Notes: generated by a model not told the origin, from the letters alone. A DNA stretch of 64,000 nucleotides from Mesopusillimonas faecipullorum (GCF_020539505.1 NZ_JACDXW010000002.1:1-64000), one strand, 5' to 3'. Positions 7,843 through 17,223 are shown, numbered from the stretch's first letter. A program made the numbers and translations.

Positions 7843-7879
7843 ATCGGCAACTGCTTTTTCTGTGAGCCGTTGCATTGTT

Positions 7880-7904
7880 TTCCGTCAATCATGACGGGCG
7901 TTTT
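7880..7904 (+). other. Hairpin between urtE and fmdA
   Basis: CCGTC / GACGG (7882-7886 with 7893-7897) closes a six-base loop AATCAT, followed by GGCG and four T. It could be a weak terminator or processing site between the transporter and enzyme parts of the operon. The loop begins with A but lacks the ANTAR G at position 4. Confidence 0.3.
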
Positions 7905-7924
7905 CCTCAAAGGAGAAACCAACC

Positions 7925-9148
7925 ATGAAAACTGTAATCAGTATCGATAGGAACAAGCTGCCGACAGAGCAGGACAATCCCGTCATCATGAACCGCTGGC
8001 ATTGCGACATTCCCATGGCGGCTTACGTCAACCCAGGGGAGTCCTTCAGGGTGGAGTGCTTCGATTGGACGGGTGGGCAAATTGCCAACGATGATTCGGC
8101 CAATGACATTCGCGACGTTAACTTGGCGCCTTGCCACCATCTTTCCGGGCCTGTGGGTGTGCGCGGTGCCGAGCCGGGCGACTTGCTCGTGGTTGATATT
8201 CTGGACATCGGCCCCTTTGAGGATGAGCGCTGGGGCTACACAGGCATTTTCAGCAAGCAGAAGTTTGGTGGTTTCCTTACGGATTACTTTCCCAATACGG
8301 CTAAGGCCATCTGGGATTTCAACGGCATTTTTGCCACCTCCCGTCATATTCCCAACCTGCGTTTTGCGGGCTTGACCCACCCCGGCATTATCGGTTGCCT
8401 GCCATCGCGTGATTTGCTGAACGAATGGAACCGGCGTGAGGCAGAGCTGATCGCCTCCGATCCTGATCGAGTTCCTCCGCTGGCGTTGCCGCCTAATCCG
8501 CAGGATGTCATTTTGGGCGGTTTGAAGGGTGCGGCACTTGAGGCCGCCGCCAAAGAGGGAGCACGCACGGTACCCCCGCGTGAGCATGGCGGTAACTGCG
8601 ACATCAAGAATCTGTGCCGAGGTAGCAAGATTTACTTGCCGGTATATGTCAAAGACGGCGGCTTGGTCGTTGGCGACTTGCACTTCTCGCAGGGTGACGG
8701 CGAAATCACATTCTGCGGCGCCATCGAGATGGCGGGCTGGATAGACATGCACGTAGAGCTGATCAAAGATGGCTGCAATAAATACGGTATCAAGCAAGCC
8801 ATGTTCGAGCCTGGGCCGGTAGACCCGAATTATTCGCAATACCTGGTGTTCGAAGGCATCTCGGTTGAAGATAGCGGCAAGCAACGTTATCTAGACGTGA
8901 CGCTGGCTTATCAGCAGGCATGCATGAATGCCGTTAACTACCTGACAAAATTCGGATATACAGGAGAGCAGGTCTATACCATACTCAGCTGCGCTCCAGT
9001 AGAGGGCCATGTTAGCAGCGTGGTCGATATCCCCAACGCTTGCGTGGCGGTTCAGGTGCCGACGGCAATATTTGATTTCGACATCCGCCCCAATGCTTCC
9101 GGGCCGACTAAGCATGTCAAGAAGAGTGACTTGGCCTACGAAACCTGA
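7925..9148 (+). CDS. fmdA: Formamidase (acetamidase/formamidase family)
   Basis: Hydrolyses formamide, and in this family often acetamide and other short amides, to the carboxylic acid plus ammonia in the cytoplasm. The 407-residue length agrees with FmdA of Methylophilus. Typical segments include MNRWHCDIPM near the N-terminus, the PREHGGNCDIKNL motif with likely metal-site residues, and LHFSQGDGEITFCGAIEM. AAAGGAG lies about 8 bases before the ATG. It sits directly after the importer genes, so the substrate is most likely brought in by UrtABCDE. Substrate preference between formamide and acetamide cannot be read from the sequence. Confidence 0.93.
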   Translation: MKTVISIDRNKLPTEQDNPVIMNRWHCDIPMAAYVNPGESFRVECFDWTGGQIANDDSANDIRDVNLAPCHHLSGPVGVRGAEPGDLLVVDILDIGPFEDERWGYTGIFSKQKFGGFLTDYFPNTAKAIWDFNGIFATSRHIPNLRFAGLTHPGIIGCLPSRDLLNEWNRREAELIASDPDRVPPLALPPNPQDVILGGLKGAALEAAAKEGARTVPPREHGGNCDIKNLCRGSKIYLPVYVKDGGLVVGDLHFSQGDGEITFCGAIEMAGWIDMHVELIKDGCNKYGIKQAMFEPGPVDPNYSQYLVFEGISVEDSGKQRYLDVTLAYQQACMNAVNYLTKFGYTGEQVYTILSCAPVEGHVSSVVDIPNACVAVQVPTAIFDFDIRPNASGPTKHVKKSDLAYET

Positions 9149-9165
9149 AGGGTATAGGCCATCAG

Positions 9166-9187
9166 GCGGGGCTGCTGACAGCCCCGC
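9166..9187 (+). other. Strong hairpin between fmdA and fmdB
   Basis: A perfect 9-bp stem GCGGGGCTG / CAGCCCCGC with loop CTGA lies in the 65-base gap. It lacks a T-run, so it is probably not an efficient terminator. It may protect the fmdA mRNA 3' end and lower expression of the downstream genes. Confidence 0.45.
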
Positions 9188-9213
9188 TATTCATAAAAAA
9201 GTAGGAGACAGTC

Positions 9214-9561
9214 ATGCCTGTTTATGAGTATGTATGTACGCAGTGCGGAACGTTCGACATGGTCCGCCCTATGTCCGAATACCAAGCGCCTGCTAATTGC
9301 CCCGTATGTGGCGTTACCGCTTCTAAAGTCCTGACGGCTGCTCAGCTTAACACCATGTCCCATACCACCAGAAAAGCGCATCAGTTCAATGAGAAAGGTG
9401 CGCATGAACCGCGTGTGGGGGGGCATTCCCATAAACATGGGGGGCAGGGCGGGCACCAACATGTGCACGGCCCGGGGTGTGGTCATGGCTCGCACGCGGG
9501 TACGCGTAGCAGCACGCTTGCCATGCCCACCGCCTCGCGGCCGTGGCAGGTAGGGCATTAG
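9214..9561 (+). CDS. fmdB: FmdB family zinc-ribbon protein with histidine-rich tail
   Basis: FmdB-type proteins carry a small zinc ribbon and were proposed as regulators of formamidase expression; the biochemical role is unproven. The N-terminus MPVYEYVCTQCGTFDMVRP and the second knuckle CPVCG (about residues 8-35) supply the CxxC pairs. The C-terminal half (about residues 65-95) is rich in Gly and His (for example HSHKHGGQGGHQHVHG), which looks like a metal-binding tail. The 115-residue length matches Methylophilus FmdB. TAGGAGA precedes the ATG. It stands between fmdA and amiC, so it is co-transcribed with the amide genes. Confidence 0.88.
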   Translation: MPVYEYVCTQCGTFDMVRPMSEYQAPANCPVCGVTASKVLTAAQLNTMSHTTRKAHQFNEKGAHEPRVGGHSHKHGGQGGHQHVHGPGCGHGSHAGTRSSTLAMPTASRPWQVGH

Positions 9562-9605
9562 CCCAGGATTGGGTTTTAGCTTAGAGCACTTCTGGAGAAA
9601 GACCA

Positions 9606-10763
9606 TTGTCGCAACGAGATCCCATTCGCGTAGGCGTTTTATTTTCAAAGACTGGTGAAATCTGCACCATAGAGACCTCTCAGTTGATGGGAACCTTATT
9701 CGCCATCGAGGAAATCAACGAGTCCGGGGGCATTAACGGTCGGGAAATAGAGGTCGTCTATTACGACCCACTTTCGTCGCCGGGGCGCTATCGCGTGTTG
9801 GCCGAGCAGTTGGTACTGCGCGACAAGGTGAACGTTATTTTTGGTTGCTATCTGTCCAGTACGCGCAAAGCGGTGTTGCCCATCATTGAAAAATGGAACC
9901 GCGTACTGTTTTATCCAACGCTCTACGAAGGGTTCGAGTGCTCGAGCAATGTCATTTACACGGGGGCGGCGCCTAATCAAAACAGCATACAACTGGCCGA
10001 ATACATGACGTCAAATTATGGTGCGCGGGTGTATTTGGTGGGTTCGGACTATATCTATCCCTACGAATCCAATCGCATCATGATGGACTTGATTCAGCAG
10101 CATCCCAGCGGTGAAAAACTGGGAGAGCGCTATGTGCCACTGAATGCCACGCGTGAGGATTTCGCCGACATCATAGAGGATATCAAGAACAAGCAACCCG
10201 ATTTTGTGTTCTCGACCGTGGTGGGTAATTCCACGCAACACTTCTATCGTGCTTATGCCGAAGCAGGCCTGAGCCCGCGCAATATGCCCATTGCCAGCTT
10301 GACCACACTCGAAGCGGAGGTCCTGCAGATGGGTGTGGATGTCGCGGCAGGTCACGTATCGTCCGCGCCTTATTTTCAATCTGTCGACTCGGCTACCAAT
10401 CAGCGTTGCCTGGCGAATTTTCGTGGCCGATTCGGTAACCAAGTGGTGCCCAATGCGGGTTGGGAAGCTGCCTATTTTCAAGTGCATATTTTTGCCAAAG
10501 CGATGGCTTTGTCGGGCAGCGACTCCATCGACGCCCTGATGCCCAACTTGCTGGGCATGGAGTTCGATGCGCCACAGGGGCGGGTCTGCATAGACCCTGC
10601 CAATAACCATGCATGCCTATATCCACGTATTGGCGTGGTCAATGATGAGGGGCAGTTCACGATTGTGCGTCAGGCAAAACGAGCGGTGCACCCTGACCCT
10701 TATCTGGTGACCCATTCGCTGGGAGACTGGACGCTCAGGCTAGGCGCGGAGAGCGATACATGA
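9606..10763 (+). CDS. amiC: AmiC-type amide sensor, inhibitor of AmiR
   Basis: AmiC is a cytoplasmic protein of the periplasmic-binding fold. Without inducer it binds and silences AmiR; binding of acetamide or a similar amide releases AmiR. The 385-residue length equals that of Pseudomonas aeruginosa AmiC. The start MSQRDPIRVGVLFSKTGEIC has no signal peptide, fitting a cytoplasmic sensor, while LFYPTLYEGFECSSNV and VYLVGSDYIYPYESNRIM are typical of the AmiC/UrtA family. The start codon is TTG at 9606, with GGAG about 9 bases upstream. Its stop overlaps the amiR start (ATGATG), as in Pseudomonas. Confidence 0.9.
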   Translation: MSQRDPIRVGVLFSKTGEICTIETSQLMGTLFAIEEINESGGINGREIEVVYYDPLSSPGRYRVLAEQLVLRDKVNVIFGCYLSSTRKAVLPIIEKWNRVLFYPTLYEGFECSSNVIYTGAAPNQNSIQLAEYMTSNYGARVYLVGSDYIYPYESNRIMMDLIQQHPSGEKLGERYVPLNATREDFADIIEDIKNKQPDFVFSTVVGNSTQHFYRAYAEAGLSPRNMPIASLTTLEAEVLQMGVDVAAGHVSSAPYFQSVDSATNQRCLANFRGRFGNQVVPNAGWEAAYFQVHIFAKAMALSGSDSIDALMPNLLGMEFDAPQGRVCIDPANNHACLYPRIGVVNDEGQFTIVRQAKRAVHPDPYLVTHSLGDWTLRLGAESDT

Positions 10764-11389
10764 TGGCGTTCGATGAGCTTGCCGCGGGCTGCAGTGCGCC
10801 ACGCTTATTGCATGATCTGCGCAGGCTGCGCGTGGCCGTCTTTCATCCCCAGGATCGCGATAGTGAAGAGCTGCTGTTGCAGCTAAGGCGCATCGGTTGC
10901 CAAGTTCAGGCGTTTTGGCCACCCAGTATGACGTTGCCCGATTCGGTGGATTTGGTTTTTCTGGCCGTGCATCCGAATGTAGAGTTACCCGACTGGGCTA
11001 AGCAGCGTGAGCCAGGCGGACCCGTGATCATAGCGGTAGTGATGTATGAAAACCCCACTATCATCGAGGCCGTACTGACGCTGGGAGTCGAGAGCGTCAT
11101 TACTTCGCCAGTTAAGGCTTTTGGGTTGTTGGCGACCATAGTTGTCGCTCGTCAAATCAAGCACCAGCGCACTTTGCTGCTTAAACAGAACCAAAAGTTG
11201 GAAAACAAGCTATCGGGGATGAGGCAAGTGCTGGAAGCCAAAATGATTCTGATGGATGCGAAGCGGATTTCAGAAGAAGAGGCCTATAAGTTGATGCGTG
11301 AACAAGCCATGGTCAGGCGTGTGACGGTCGAGCAGATTGCTAGAACGATAGTGGATGTGCATAAGATTTTGCCGCTCAATTCGGGTTAA
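10760..11389 (+). CDS. amiR: AmiR, ANTAR-domain transcription antiterminator
   Basis: AmiR binds leader RNA and prevents termination upstream of amide-degradation genes. The 209-residue protein has a pseudo-receiver domain (about 20-130), a coiled-coil linker (about 135-160) and a C-terminal ANTAR domain (about 150-205). The ANTAR part shows the expected pattern of a three-helix bundle, with [18 protein letters not shown] and QIARTIVD. It overlaps amiC, which would keep the two in balance as a complex. Its likely target is the leader upstream of urtA (2804-2918), where a hexaloop hairpin and terminator are visible. Confidence 0.9.
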   Translation: MMAFDELAAGCSAPRLLHDLRRLRVAVFHPQDRDSEELLLQLRRIGCQVQAFWPPSMTLPDSVDLVFLAVHPNVELPDWAKQREPGGPVIIAVVMYENPTIIEAVLTLGVESVITSPVKAFGLLATIVVARQIKHQRTLLLKQNQKLENKLSGMRQVLEAKMILMDAKRISEEEAYKLMREQAMVRRVTVEQIARTIVDVHKILPLNSG

Positions 11390-11480
11390 AGCGCCTACTG
11401 TTGAAGGTAGGCATATCGTTGGTGCGCTAAGCCTGCGAGCCAGGTTCTGCAGCGCTTTATGTATTGCAAGAGGCATGAGC

Positions 11481-13433
11481 ATGAGCGAGATTCAAGAGGT
11501 GTACCCTCCCCAGGCGGCTTTTATAGGGCCCGATACCTTGACGCAGGCAGACTACCAGCGTCTGTATGCGGAGTCGGTGCAGGAGCCCGATCAGTTTTGG
11601 GCACGAGCAGCACAGCGCTTGCATTGGTTTCAACCGCCGCAGCGTATCCGCGATGTCAGTTTCGACCCCGACGACTTTCATGTTAGGTGGTTTGAAGATG
11701 GTCGTTTGAATGTCAGTTATAACTGCCTAGACCGCCATCTAGAGCGTCTTGGCGACAAGCCCGCCATCCTCTGGGAGCCCGATGACCCCAATGTGCCCGC
11801 CCAGACTGTCAGCTACCGCGAATTGCATGAACGTGTATGTAGGCTGGCCAATGTGTTGCGCTCGCTGGGTGTACGAAAGGGCGATAGGGTGACGGTTTAC
11901 CTTCCCATGGTGATCGAGGCGGCGGTGGCGCTGCTAGCTTGCTCACGCATCGGAGCCGTTCACAATGTGGTGTTTGGGGGCTTCTCGCCCTCGTCTTTGG
12001 CAGATCGCATTCGGGATTGTGGTGCCAAGCTTGTTCTGACTGCTGATGAAGGTTGGCGTGGCGGGCGAAGGATTGCCCTGAAGTCCAATGTGGATGCGGC
12101 CTTGGCACAACCGGGTACTGAGCAGATAGAGGCGGTCTTGGTGCTTAGGCACACGGGCGGAAAAGTGGACATGCGAGCGGGGCGAGACCATTGGTGGCAC
12201 GAATGTGTGCAAAGCCAAAACGCCATATGTGAACCCGAGTCTATGGAAGCTGAAGACCCGTTATTCATTTTGTATACCTCGGGTAGTACGGGTAAACCTA
12301 AGGGCTTGCTGCACACTACGGGCGGCTACGCGGTGTATGCCAGTTTGACTCATCAAGTGGTTTTCGATCTTCGTGAAGACGACGTTTACTGGTGCACGGC
12401 CGATATCGGCTGGATTACCGGACACAGCTATATTGTGTATGGGCCACTACTGAATGGGGCGACCACTTTGATGTTCGAAGGAGTGCCTAGTTACCCTGAT
12501 GCCTCCCGTTTCTGGCGCGTGGTCGATCGCCATCAAGTCAGTATCTTCTACACGGCGCCCACGGCAATACGCGCTTTGATGCGCGAGGGGGAGGAACCCG
12601 TCAAGGCTTGCTCCAGACAGTCTTTGCGTGTTTTAGGGACTGTTGGTGAACCCATCAACCCCCAGGCTTGGCGCTGGTATCACGAAGTCGTGGGAGAAGG
12701 GCGGTGCCCCATCGTTGATACCTGGTGGCAGACCGAAAATGGTGGCATCTTGATTGCCCCCTTACCGGGGGCGACTACGCTCAAACCGGGGGCGGCTACG
12801 CGTCCTTTGTTCGGCGTCAAACCCGCCCTGATCGACAACAACGGCCACGAAGTGCTAGGCGAAGGTGAAGGGCAGTTGGTTATCGCAGACTCGTGGCCGG
12901 GGCAAGCCAGAACGATTTATGGTGATCATCAACGCTTTATTGATACCTACTTCAAGCCTTACCCTGGCTATTACCTCACGGGGGATGGCGCCCGCCGCGA
13001 CGCTGATGGAGACTACTGGATTACCGGACGTGTTGACGATGTCATCAACGTCAGCGGCCACCGCTTGGGCACTGCGGAATTGGAAAGCGCCTTGGTGGCG
13101 CATGCCAAGGTGGCTGAAGCCGCAGTGGTTGGCTATCCGCACGACGTAAAAGGCCAGGGTATTTACTTTTACGTGACGCTGGTGGCCGGCATAGAGGGCA
13201 CCGACGCCTTGAAGAGCGAGTTGGTGCGACATGTGCGTGAGGTCATTGGCCCCATCGCGACGCCTGACCAACTGCAATGGGCGCCGGCCTTACCGAAAAC
13301 ACGTTCGGGCAAAATCATGCGACGTATTTTGCGCAAGATTGCCGAGAACGCCCCCGATCAGCTCGGAGACACCAGCACGCTTGCCGACCCGTCGGTGGTA
13401 GACGTACTGGTGCAACAGCGTTGCAATCGATGA
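11481..13433 (+). CDS. acsA: Acetyl-CoA synthetase (AMP-forming)
   Basis: Converts acetate, ATP and CoA to acetyl-CoA in two steps through acetyl-AMP. The product is 650 residues from ATG 11481, the normal Acs length. A-loop [19 protein letters not shown], the [10 protein letters not shown] motif, [11 protein letters not shown], and [11 protein letters not shown] with the C-terminal lysine that is reversibly acetylated in Acs are present. AGAGG lies about 7 bases before this ATG; an ATG six bases earlier is too close to it. It lies 91 bases after amiR with no terminator. It may recover acetate released from acetamide by FmdA. Propionyl-CoA synthetase is less likely given the Acs-type motifs. 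Confidence 0.88.
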   Translation: MSEIQEVYPPQAAFIGPDTLTQADYQRLYAESVQEPDQFWARAAQRLHWFQPPQRIRDVSFDPDDFHVRWFEDGRLNVSYNCLDRHLERLGDKPAILWEPDDPNVPAQTVSYRELHERVCRLANVLRSLGVRKGDRVTVYLPMVIEAAVALLACSRIGAVHNVVFGGFSPSSLADRIRDCGAKLVLTADEGWRGGRRIALKSNVDAALAQPGTEQIEAVLVLRHTGGKVDMRAGRDHWWHECVQSQNAICEPESMEAEDPLFILYTSGSTGKPKGLLHTTGGYAVYASLTHQVVFDLREDDVYWCTADIGWITGHSYIVYGPLLNGATTLMFEGVPSYPDASRFWRVVDRHQVSIFYTAPTAIRALMREGEEPVKACSRQSLRVLGTVGEPINPQAWRWYHEVVGEGRCPIVDTWWQTENGGILIAPLPGATTLKPGAATRPLFGVKPALIDNNGHEVLGEGEGQLVIADSWPGQARTIYGDHQRFIDTYFKPYPGYYLTGDGARRDADGDYWITGRVDDVINVSGHRLGTAELESALVAHAKVAEAAVVGYPHDVKGQGIYFYVTLVAGIEGTDALKSELVRHVREVIGPIATPDQLQWAPALPKTRSGKIMRRILRKIAENAPDQLGDTSTLADPSVVDVLVQQRCNR

Positions 13434-13448
13434 CGAAGTGACTTTCAT

Positions 13449-14753
13449 TCAGCAAGCTTCGACCTGCGCGCCACTGGGGCTTGCCCTGGGGCGCGTCAGC
13501 AGGGCGACCAGGAAGGTCAAGAGTAATGTGGGCAACGCCGAGCCGAACCCGGGTGCCCACTGACCAATACTGTGATAGAACGCGATGCCTAGCAGCCATA
13601 ACAAGGCCGGCCACAGGTGTAATGTCTTTGCTTCGGGGGTACGGCGGGCACCGCCCAGCACGTTACGCCCAAGGATGACACCGTACAAGGGCACGAAAAC
13701 TGAGCTTAGGGTGAGCAGAAAAGGCTCCAGGGTATGCATGGGCAATACCAGGGCCAGTGCGGTACTGACCAGCGCCAAGCCCATACCCCAGCGGCGTATG
13801 CTCCACTTCGGCAGCAAGCTGTGGGCCGACACCGAACCTGAATACAAATCACCATAGGCGTTGTCCAGCTCATCTATCAGGATCAGGCCCAGGGCGATGA
13901 GTCCTCCTTGCGCGAGCAATAGGGCGTTGACCATATTGGTATCTGGCCCTACCGAACTGATCACCATGACGCCCAGGGCATAGCACCACATATTGGCAAT
14001 GGCATAGCCAAACCAGATGCCTGCGAAGGCAGTACGGCCGCTGCGCCCATGACGTGCATAGTCGGCTACCAAAGGCAGCCATGAGACGGGCATGGCGATA
14101 ACCAGGTCGAGTGCGCCAAACATGGTCATGGAGCCGTCACCCGGTCGGTTCCAGAACTGTGCCCAACCGTTCTCGGCAAGGAAGTCGCCGAACTGCCAAC
14201 TCAGCCATAATAGCGACAGCACCACCAGTGGAAGGCCGTAGTGGCTGACGAATTTGCGTACCAAGGTCAACATGGAGCCCGCCAATAGCGCTGCCAGCAC
14301 CAGCCCCCAAAAAAGCGTGGCGACCAAGGTGGCGGTTGCGCCACTGAGTTCCAGTCCGAGAGCTTGACCAACGATGGCCACACTCCCTTCGCGCATGACC
14401 ACCATTTCGAAAATGGTCCAGCCTAGCAACTGCACGATATTCAGTAGAACTGGCAGTCGGGCGAACAGAGTTCCGTATGTACGGTGCATGAGCCCTGCAC
14501 TGGACAAACCCGTGTCGCAACCAATTTTGCCTACCCAGGCAAGTAGGGCGGCACCTAAAAGCGAACCGAGAAAGGTGGCCCACACGGCTTCGCGTATGCC
14601 CGTGGCCGGTACCAGATAGGCACCGACTTGCATGACCAGTAGGCCAACGCCCAAGCTGAACCATAACGAGGCGTGCTCACGCAGGCCAAAAACACGGCTG
14701 CTTTCCGGTACGGGACTAAGCGCGTGGTTGATGGGGGGAGTAGCTTGGCTCAT
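13449..14753 (-). CDS. cytX: CytX-type NCS1 transporter (putative hydroxymethylpyrimidine permease)
   Basis: Inner-membrane nucleobase:cation symporter-1 protein, 434 residues with about 12 membrane segments. The N-terminus FGLREHASLWFSLGVGLLVM and LLGWTIFEMVVM are typical of the CytX/CodB branch. A TPP riboswitch directly upstream identifies the substrate as a thiamine precursor, most probably hydroxymethylpyrimidine. CodB-type cytosine transport is excluded mainly by this regulation. It ends 15 bases from the convergent acsA gene with no terminator visible between them. No thiamine biosynthesis gene is adjacent, so it forms a single-gene unit. Confidence 0.82.
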   Translation of the reverse strand: MSQATPPINHALSPVPESSRVFGLREHASLWFSLGVGLLVMQVGAYLVPATGIREAVWATFLGSLLGAALLAWVGKIGCDTGLSSAGLMHRTYGTLFARLPVLLNIVQLLGWTIFEMVVMREGSVAIVGQALGLELSGATATLVATLFWGLVLAALLAGSMLTLVRKFVSHYGLPLVVLSLLWLSWQFGDFLAENGWAQFWNRPGDGSMTMFGALDLVIAMPVSWLPLVADYARHGRSGRTAFAGIWFGYAIANMWCYALGVMVISSVGPDTNMVNALLLAQGGLIALGLILIDELDNAYGDLYSGSVSAHSLLPKWSIRRWGMGLALVSTALALVLPMHTLEPFLLTLSSVFVPLYGVILGRNVLGGARRTPEAKTLHLWPALLWLLGIAFYHSIGQWAPGFGSALPTLLLTFLVALLTRPRASPSGAQVEAC

Positions 14754-14820
14754 GTCGGCTCCGGTGGCTGGCAGGGAGCGACATGCAGGCGGAATGATGT
14801 TTTCCGAAAATAGCTGTCTG

Positions 14821-14898
14821 TCGCTTTCCTGCGCGAGGATGATCTCACAGGTTCAAAGGGACTCTCTCAGCCGTCTTTACAGACGGCACCCCTAGCGA
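14821..14898 (-). promoter_or_regulatory. TPP riboswitch (THI element) controlling cytX
   Basis: Read on the minus strand, the element runs from TCGCTAGGGGTGCC through GGCTGAGAGAG and CCCTTTGAACCTG to GCAGGAAAGCGA. TCGCT (14898-14894) and AGCGA (14825-14821) close helix P1. CTGAGA and TTGAACCTG are the invariant thiamine-pyrophosphate-binding core. A perfect hairpin CGGCTGC / GCAGCCG lies just upstream (14901-14918). No terminator follows, so translational control is likely; the CCGGAG ribosome site of cytX lies about 55 bases downstream. Confidence 0.93.
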
Positions 14899-14975
14899 AA
14901 CGGCTGCCTAAGCAGCCGCGCCGATTGTAGCCTATTTACAGTATCTGAGGACAGGGAGCTAGGCCGGCCACCTGG

Positions 14976-15389
14976 CTAGTCGAGCTTCAGAATATCGAAG
15001 GTGAGCCGTTCTTGGCTGTCGCGGCCTACGTTGTATTGCAGACGCTCGTTGATGGAGTTGTCGGCGTGGAAGGTCAGCACTACAGGTTTGATGTGCTCTA
15101 TTTCCTGCTCTTGTACGTATGCGGAATTACAGATGATGACCTCGTCACCGCGCTGGCAAGTGCGGGCGGCTGCACCGTTGAGAATGCAGCAACGCGATCC
15201 GCGTTCGCCATAGATGACATAGGTACTGATGCGGGCACCTGAATGTTTATTCCAGATGTCTACAAATTCCATCGGCAGAATGCCGGCGGCCTCACAGTGG
15301 TCGGGGTCCAGTGTGATGGAGCCATGATAGTTGAGATCTGCGCCGGTGACGTAGAGACCGTGCAGTTTGCCTCGAACAACTTTTCTCAC
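14976..15389 (-). CDS. panD: Aspartate 1-decarboxylase (pyruvoyl-dependent)
   Basis: Makes beta-alanine from aspartate for pantothenate and CoA synthesis. The conserved core is visible: [18 protein letters not shown], with self-cleavage expected between Gly and Ser to form the pyruvoyl group, then [28 protein letters not shown] and [19 protein letters not shown] chose GTG at 15389 because it gives the family-type N-terminus [10 protein letters not shown], with AGGA 5 bases upstream. The longer form from ATG 15446 adds 19 residues that relatives lack. At 137 residues it is about 10 longer than E. coli PanD at the C-terminus. It diverges from the SulP gene and has no pan neighbours here. Confidence 0.88.
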   Translation of the reverse strand: MRKVVRGKLHGLYVTGADLNYHGSITLDPDHCEAAGILPMEFVDIWNKHSGARISTYVIYGERGSRCCILNGAAARTCQRGDEVIICNSAYVQEQEIEHIKPVVLTFHADNSINERLQYNVGRDSQERLTFDILKLD

Positions 15390-15507
15390 TTTAGTCCTGG
15401 GAAAAGGATGCAAACCCGTATTGTAGTGATTTTTTAACAGCCCCATGCTGTGAAGCTGCGGTCAAGCCATGGAAAAACCATAGGGCTTAAAGAAATATGT
15501 GAGTTGT

Positions 15508-17190
15508 ATGATAATAGAACGCACATTAAATTTACCTGGTTTATTTGCCAACATGATTGCTCTTGTTGAAGCTTACCGAGCGGGACTGCTGAATAAACGC
15601 TATTGGTATCCCAATATTGTTGCCGGTGTAATTGTTGGAGTCGTCGCTTTGCCGCTGGCTATGGCCTTTGCCATTGCCTCCGGCGTCAAGCCCGAGCAGG
15701 GGTTGTACACCGCCATTGTTGCCGGCCTGGCTGTCTCTGTACTGGGCGGTAGTCGCGTACAGATCGCCGGTCCTACCGGAGCCTTTATCGTCATCCTGTC
15801 GGGCATAGTCGCCCAGCACGGCGTACAAGGCCTGCAAATCGCCACCCTGATGGCCGGGGTCATTCTGGTGATATTTGGCGTTGCGCGCCTGGGGATCATC
15901 ATCAAATACATCCCTGCGCCAGTCATCATAGGTTTCACTTCGGGAATAGGTGTAATTATTTGGGTGGGGCAGTGGAAAGATTTTTTCGGACTTCCGCCTG
16001 TTCAAGCGACGCATTTCCACGAAAAGATCTGGGCCATGATCCAGGTTTTTCCGCAGCTAAGCGTGGTCACCACCCTGATGGCGCTAGGCTCGCTGCTGAT
16101 CGTACTGTATGTCTCTCGCTTACCACGCATGCGGCGCATGCCCGGGCCTTTGGCGGCCTTGGTCATTGCCACCTTGGTGCAGTCGGTTTTTCAGTTTGAA
16201 TCGGTGGCAACCATAGGAAGCACGTTTGGAGAGATCCCCAGAGGGTTACCCAGCCTGCAGTGGCCACCCCTGACCTTTGAGCGAGTCATCAGTTTGGTGG
16301 GGCCAGCCTTTGCTATTGCTATGTTGGGCGCCATTGAGTCCTTGCTGTCGGCTGTTGTGGCGGATGGCATGTCGGGTACACGGCATCATTCCAATCAAGA
16401 GTTGATCGGGCAAGGCGTCGCCAACATGCTGACGCCGCTTTTTGGTGGCATTGCCGCTACCGGGGCTATTGCTCGCACAGCAACCAATGTGCGCAACGGA
16501 GGCACTAGCCCATTGGCCGGCATCGTGCATGCCTTGACCCTCATACTTATTGTTGTTGCGCTGGCACCCTATGCGGCTAATGTGCCTCTGGCTGCGCTGG
16601 CCGCCATCTTGTTCGTTGTCGCGTGGAATATGAGCGAGGCGCGGCACTTTTTGCGGATGGCGCGTCAGGCGCCGCGTGCCGATGTGTTTGTGTTGTTTCT
16701 GACCTTCTTGCTGACGGTTTTTGCCGACTTGGTGGTGGCCGTCAACATTGGTGTCATAGTGGCTATGTTGCTGTTCCTGCGCCGCATGGCGGGCAGTGTA
16801 AAAGTCGTGCAACACGATGAGGCAAGAATAGCGCGCGAACTTGCCTATGTCGGCTTTTCGGGTTTGCCCCCGCAAGTCGTCGTTTATGGCATTGAAGGCC
16901 CGCTGTTTTATGGGGCAGCCGAAAATGTCGAGCGCGTGTTGTCAGAGTTGCAGCCTTTACCCAGGGTGCTTATTGTGCGGTTTAGCCATGTGCCATTTAT
17001 AGACGCCACAGGGTTTCGTGCGCTGGAAGACGCTATCGCATCGTTGCAACGGCAAAAAGTAAGGGTGATATTCTGCGAAATGAATCGTTCCATTAGGGGG
17101 CGCTTCGAAAAAATGCGTCTAGAGGCCAGGATCGGGCCCCAGAACATCGCCGAAACTATCAACCAGGCCCTGGATCGCGCAAGAGAGTAA
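15508..17190 (+). CDS. SulP family anion transporter with STAS domain
   Basis: Inner-membrane transporter of the SLC26/SulP family, about 560 residues. The N-terminal two thirds carries 10-14 membrane segments with the family hallmarks VGVVALPLAMAFAIASGV and EQGLYTAIVAGL. The C-terminal cytoplasmic STAS domain (about 435-550) includes GIEGPLFYGAAENVERVL and PFIDATGFRALED. Substrate (sulfate, bicarbonate or a dicarboxylate) cannot be read from the sequence; no sulfate-assimilation or carbonic anhydrase gene is adjacent. The start is uncertain: GTG 15499, ATG 15508 and ATG 15553 are in frame. ATG 15508 is chosen because GAG lies a few bases upstream. Confidence 0.85.
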   Translation: MIIERTLNLPGLFANMIALVEAYRAGLLNKRYWYPNIVAGVIVGVVALPLAMAFAIASGVKPEQGLYTAIVAGLAVSVLGGSRVQIAGPTGAFIVILSGIVAQHGVQGLQIATLMAGVILVIFGVARLGIIIKYIPAPVIIGFTSGIGVIIWVGQWKDFFGLPPVQATHFHEKIWAMIQVFPQLSVVTTLMALGSLLIVLYVSRLPRMRRMPGPLAALVIATLVQSVFQFESVATIGSTFGEIPRGLPSLQWPPLTFERVISLVGPAFAIAMLGAIESLLSAVVADGMSGTRHHSNQELIGQGVANMLTPLFGGIAATGAIARTATNVRNGGTSPLAGIVHALTLILIVVALAPYAANVPLAALAAILFVVAWNMSEARHFLRMARQAPRADVFVLFLTFLLTVFADLVVAVNIGVIVAMLLFLRRMAGSVKVVQHDEARIARELAYVGFSGLPPQVVVYGIEGPLFYGAAENVERVLSELQPLPRVLIVRFSHVPFIDATGFRALEDAIASLQRQKVRVIFCEMNRSIRGRFEKMRLEARIGPQNIAETINQALDRARE

Positions 17191-17223
17191 GCCTGGCTTT
17201 GGCAATATCGGCTAGCGGCTCTT

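Noticed and set aside
7141-7875. 244-codon minus-strand ORF opposite urtE
   Set aside because: Mirror of a well-conserved ABC ATPase gene; no family features in the translation.
7907-8884. 325-codon minus-strand ORF opposite fmdA
   Set aside because: Shadow of the formamidase gene in another frame; no recognisable domain.
15490-15515. Sigma28-like TAAAGAAA-N11-TATGATAA upstream of the SulP gene
   Set aside because: The -35 and spacing fit but the GCC of the -10 is missing and the gene has no flagellar role; more likely a chance match or part of a sigma70 promoter.
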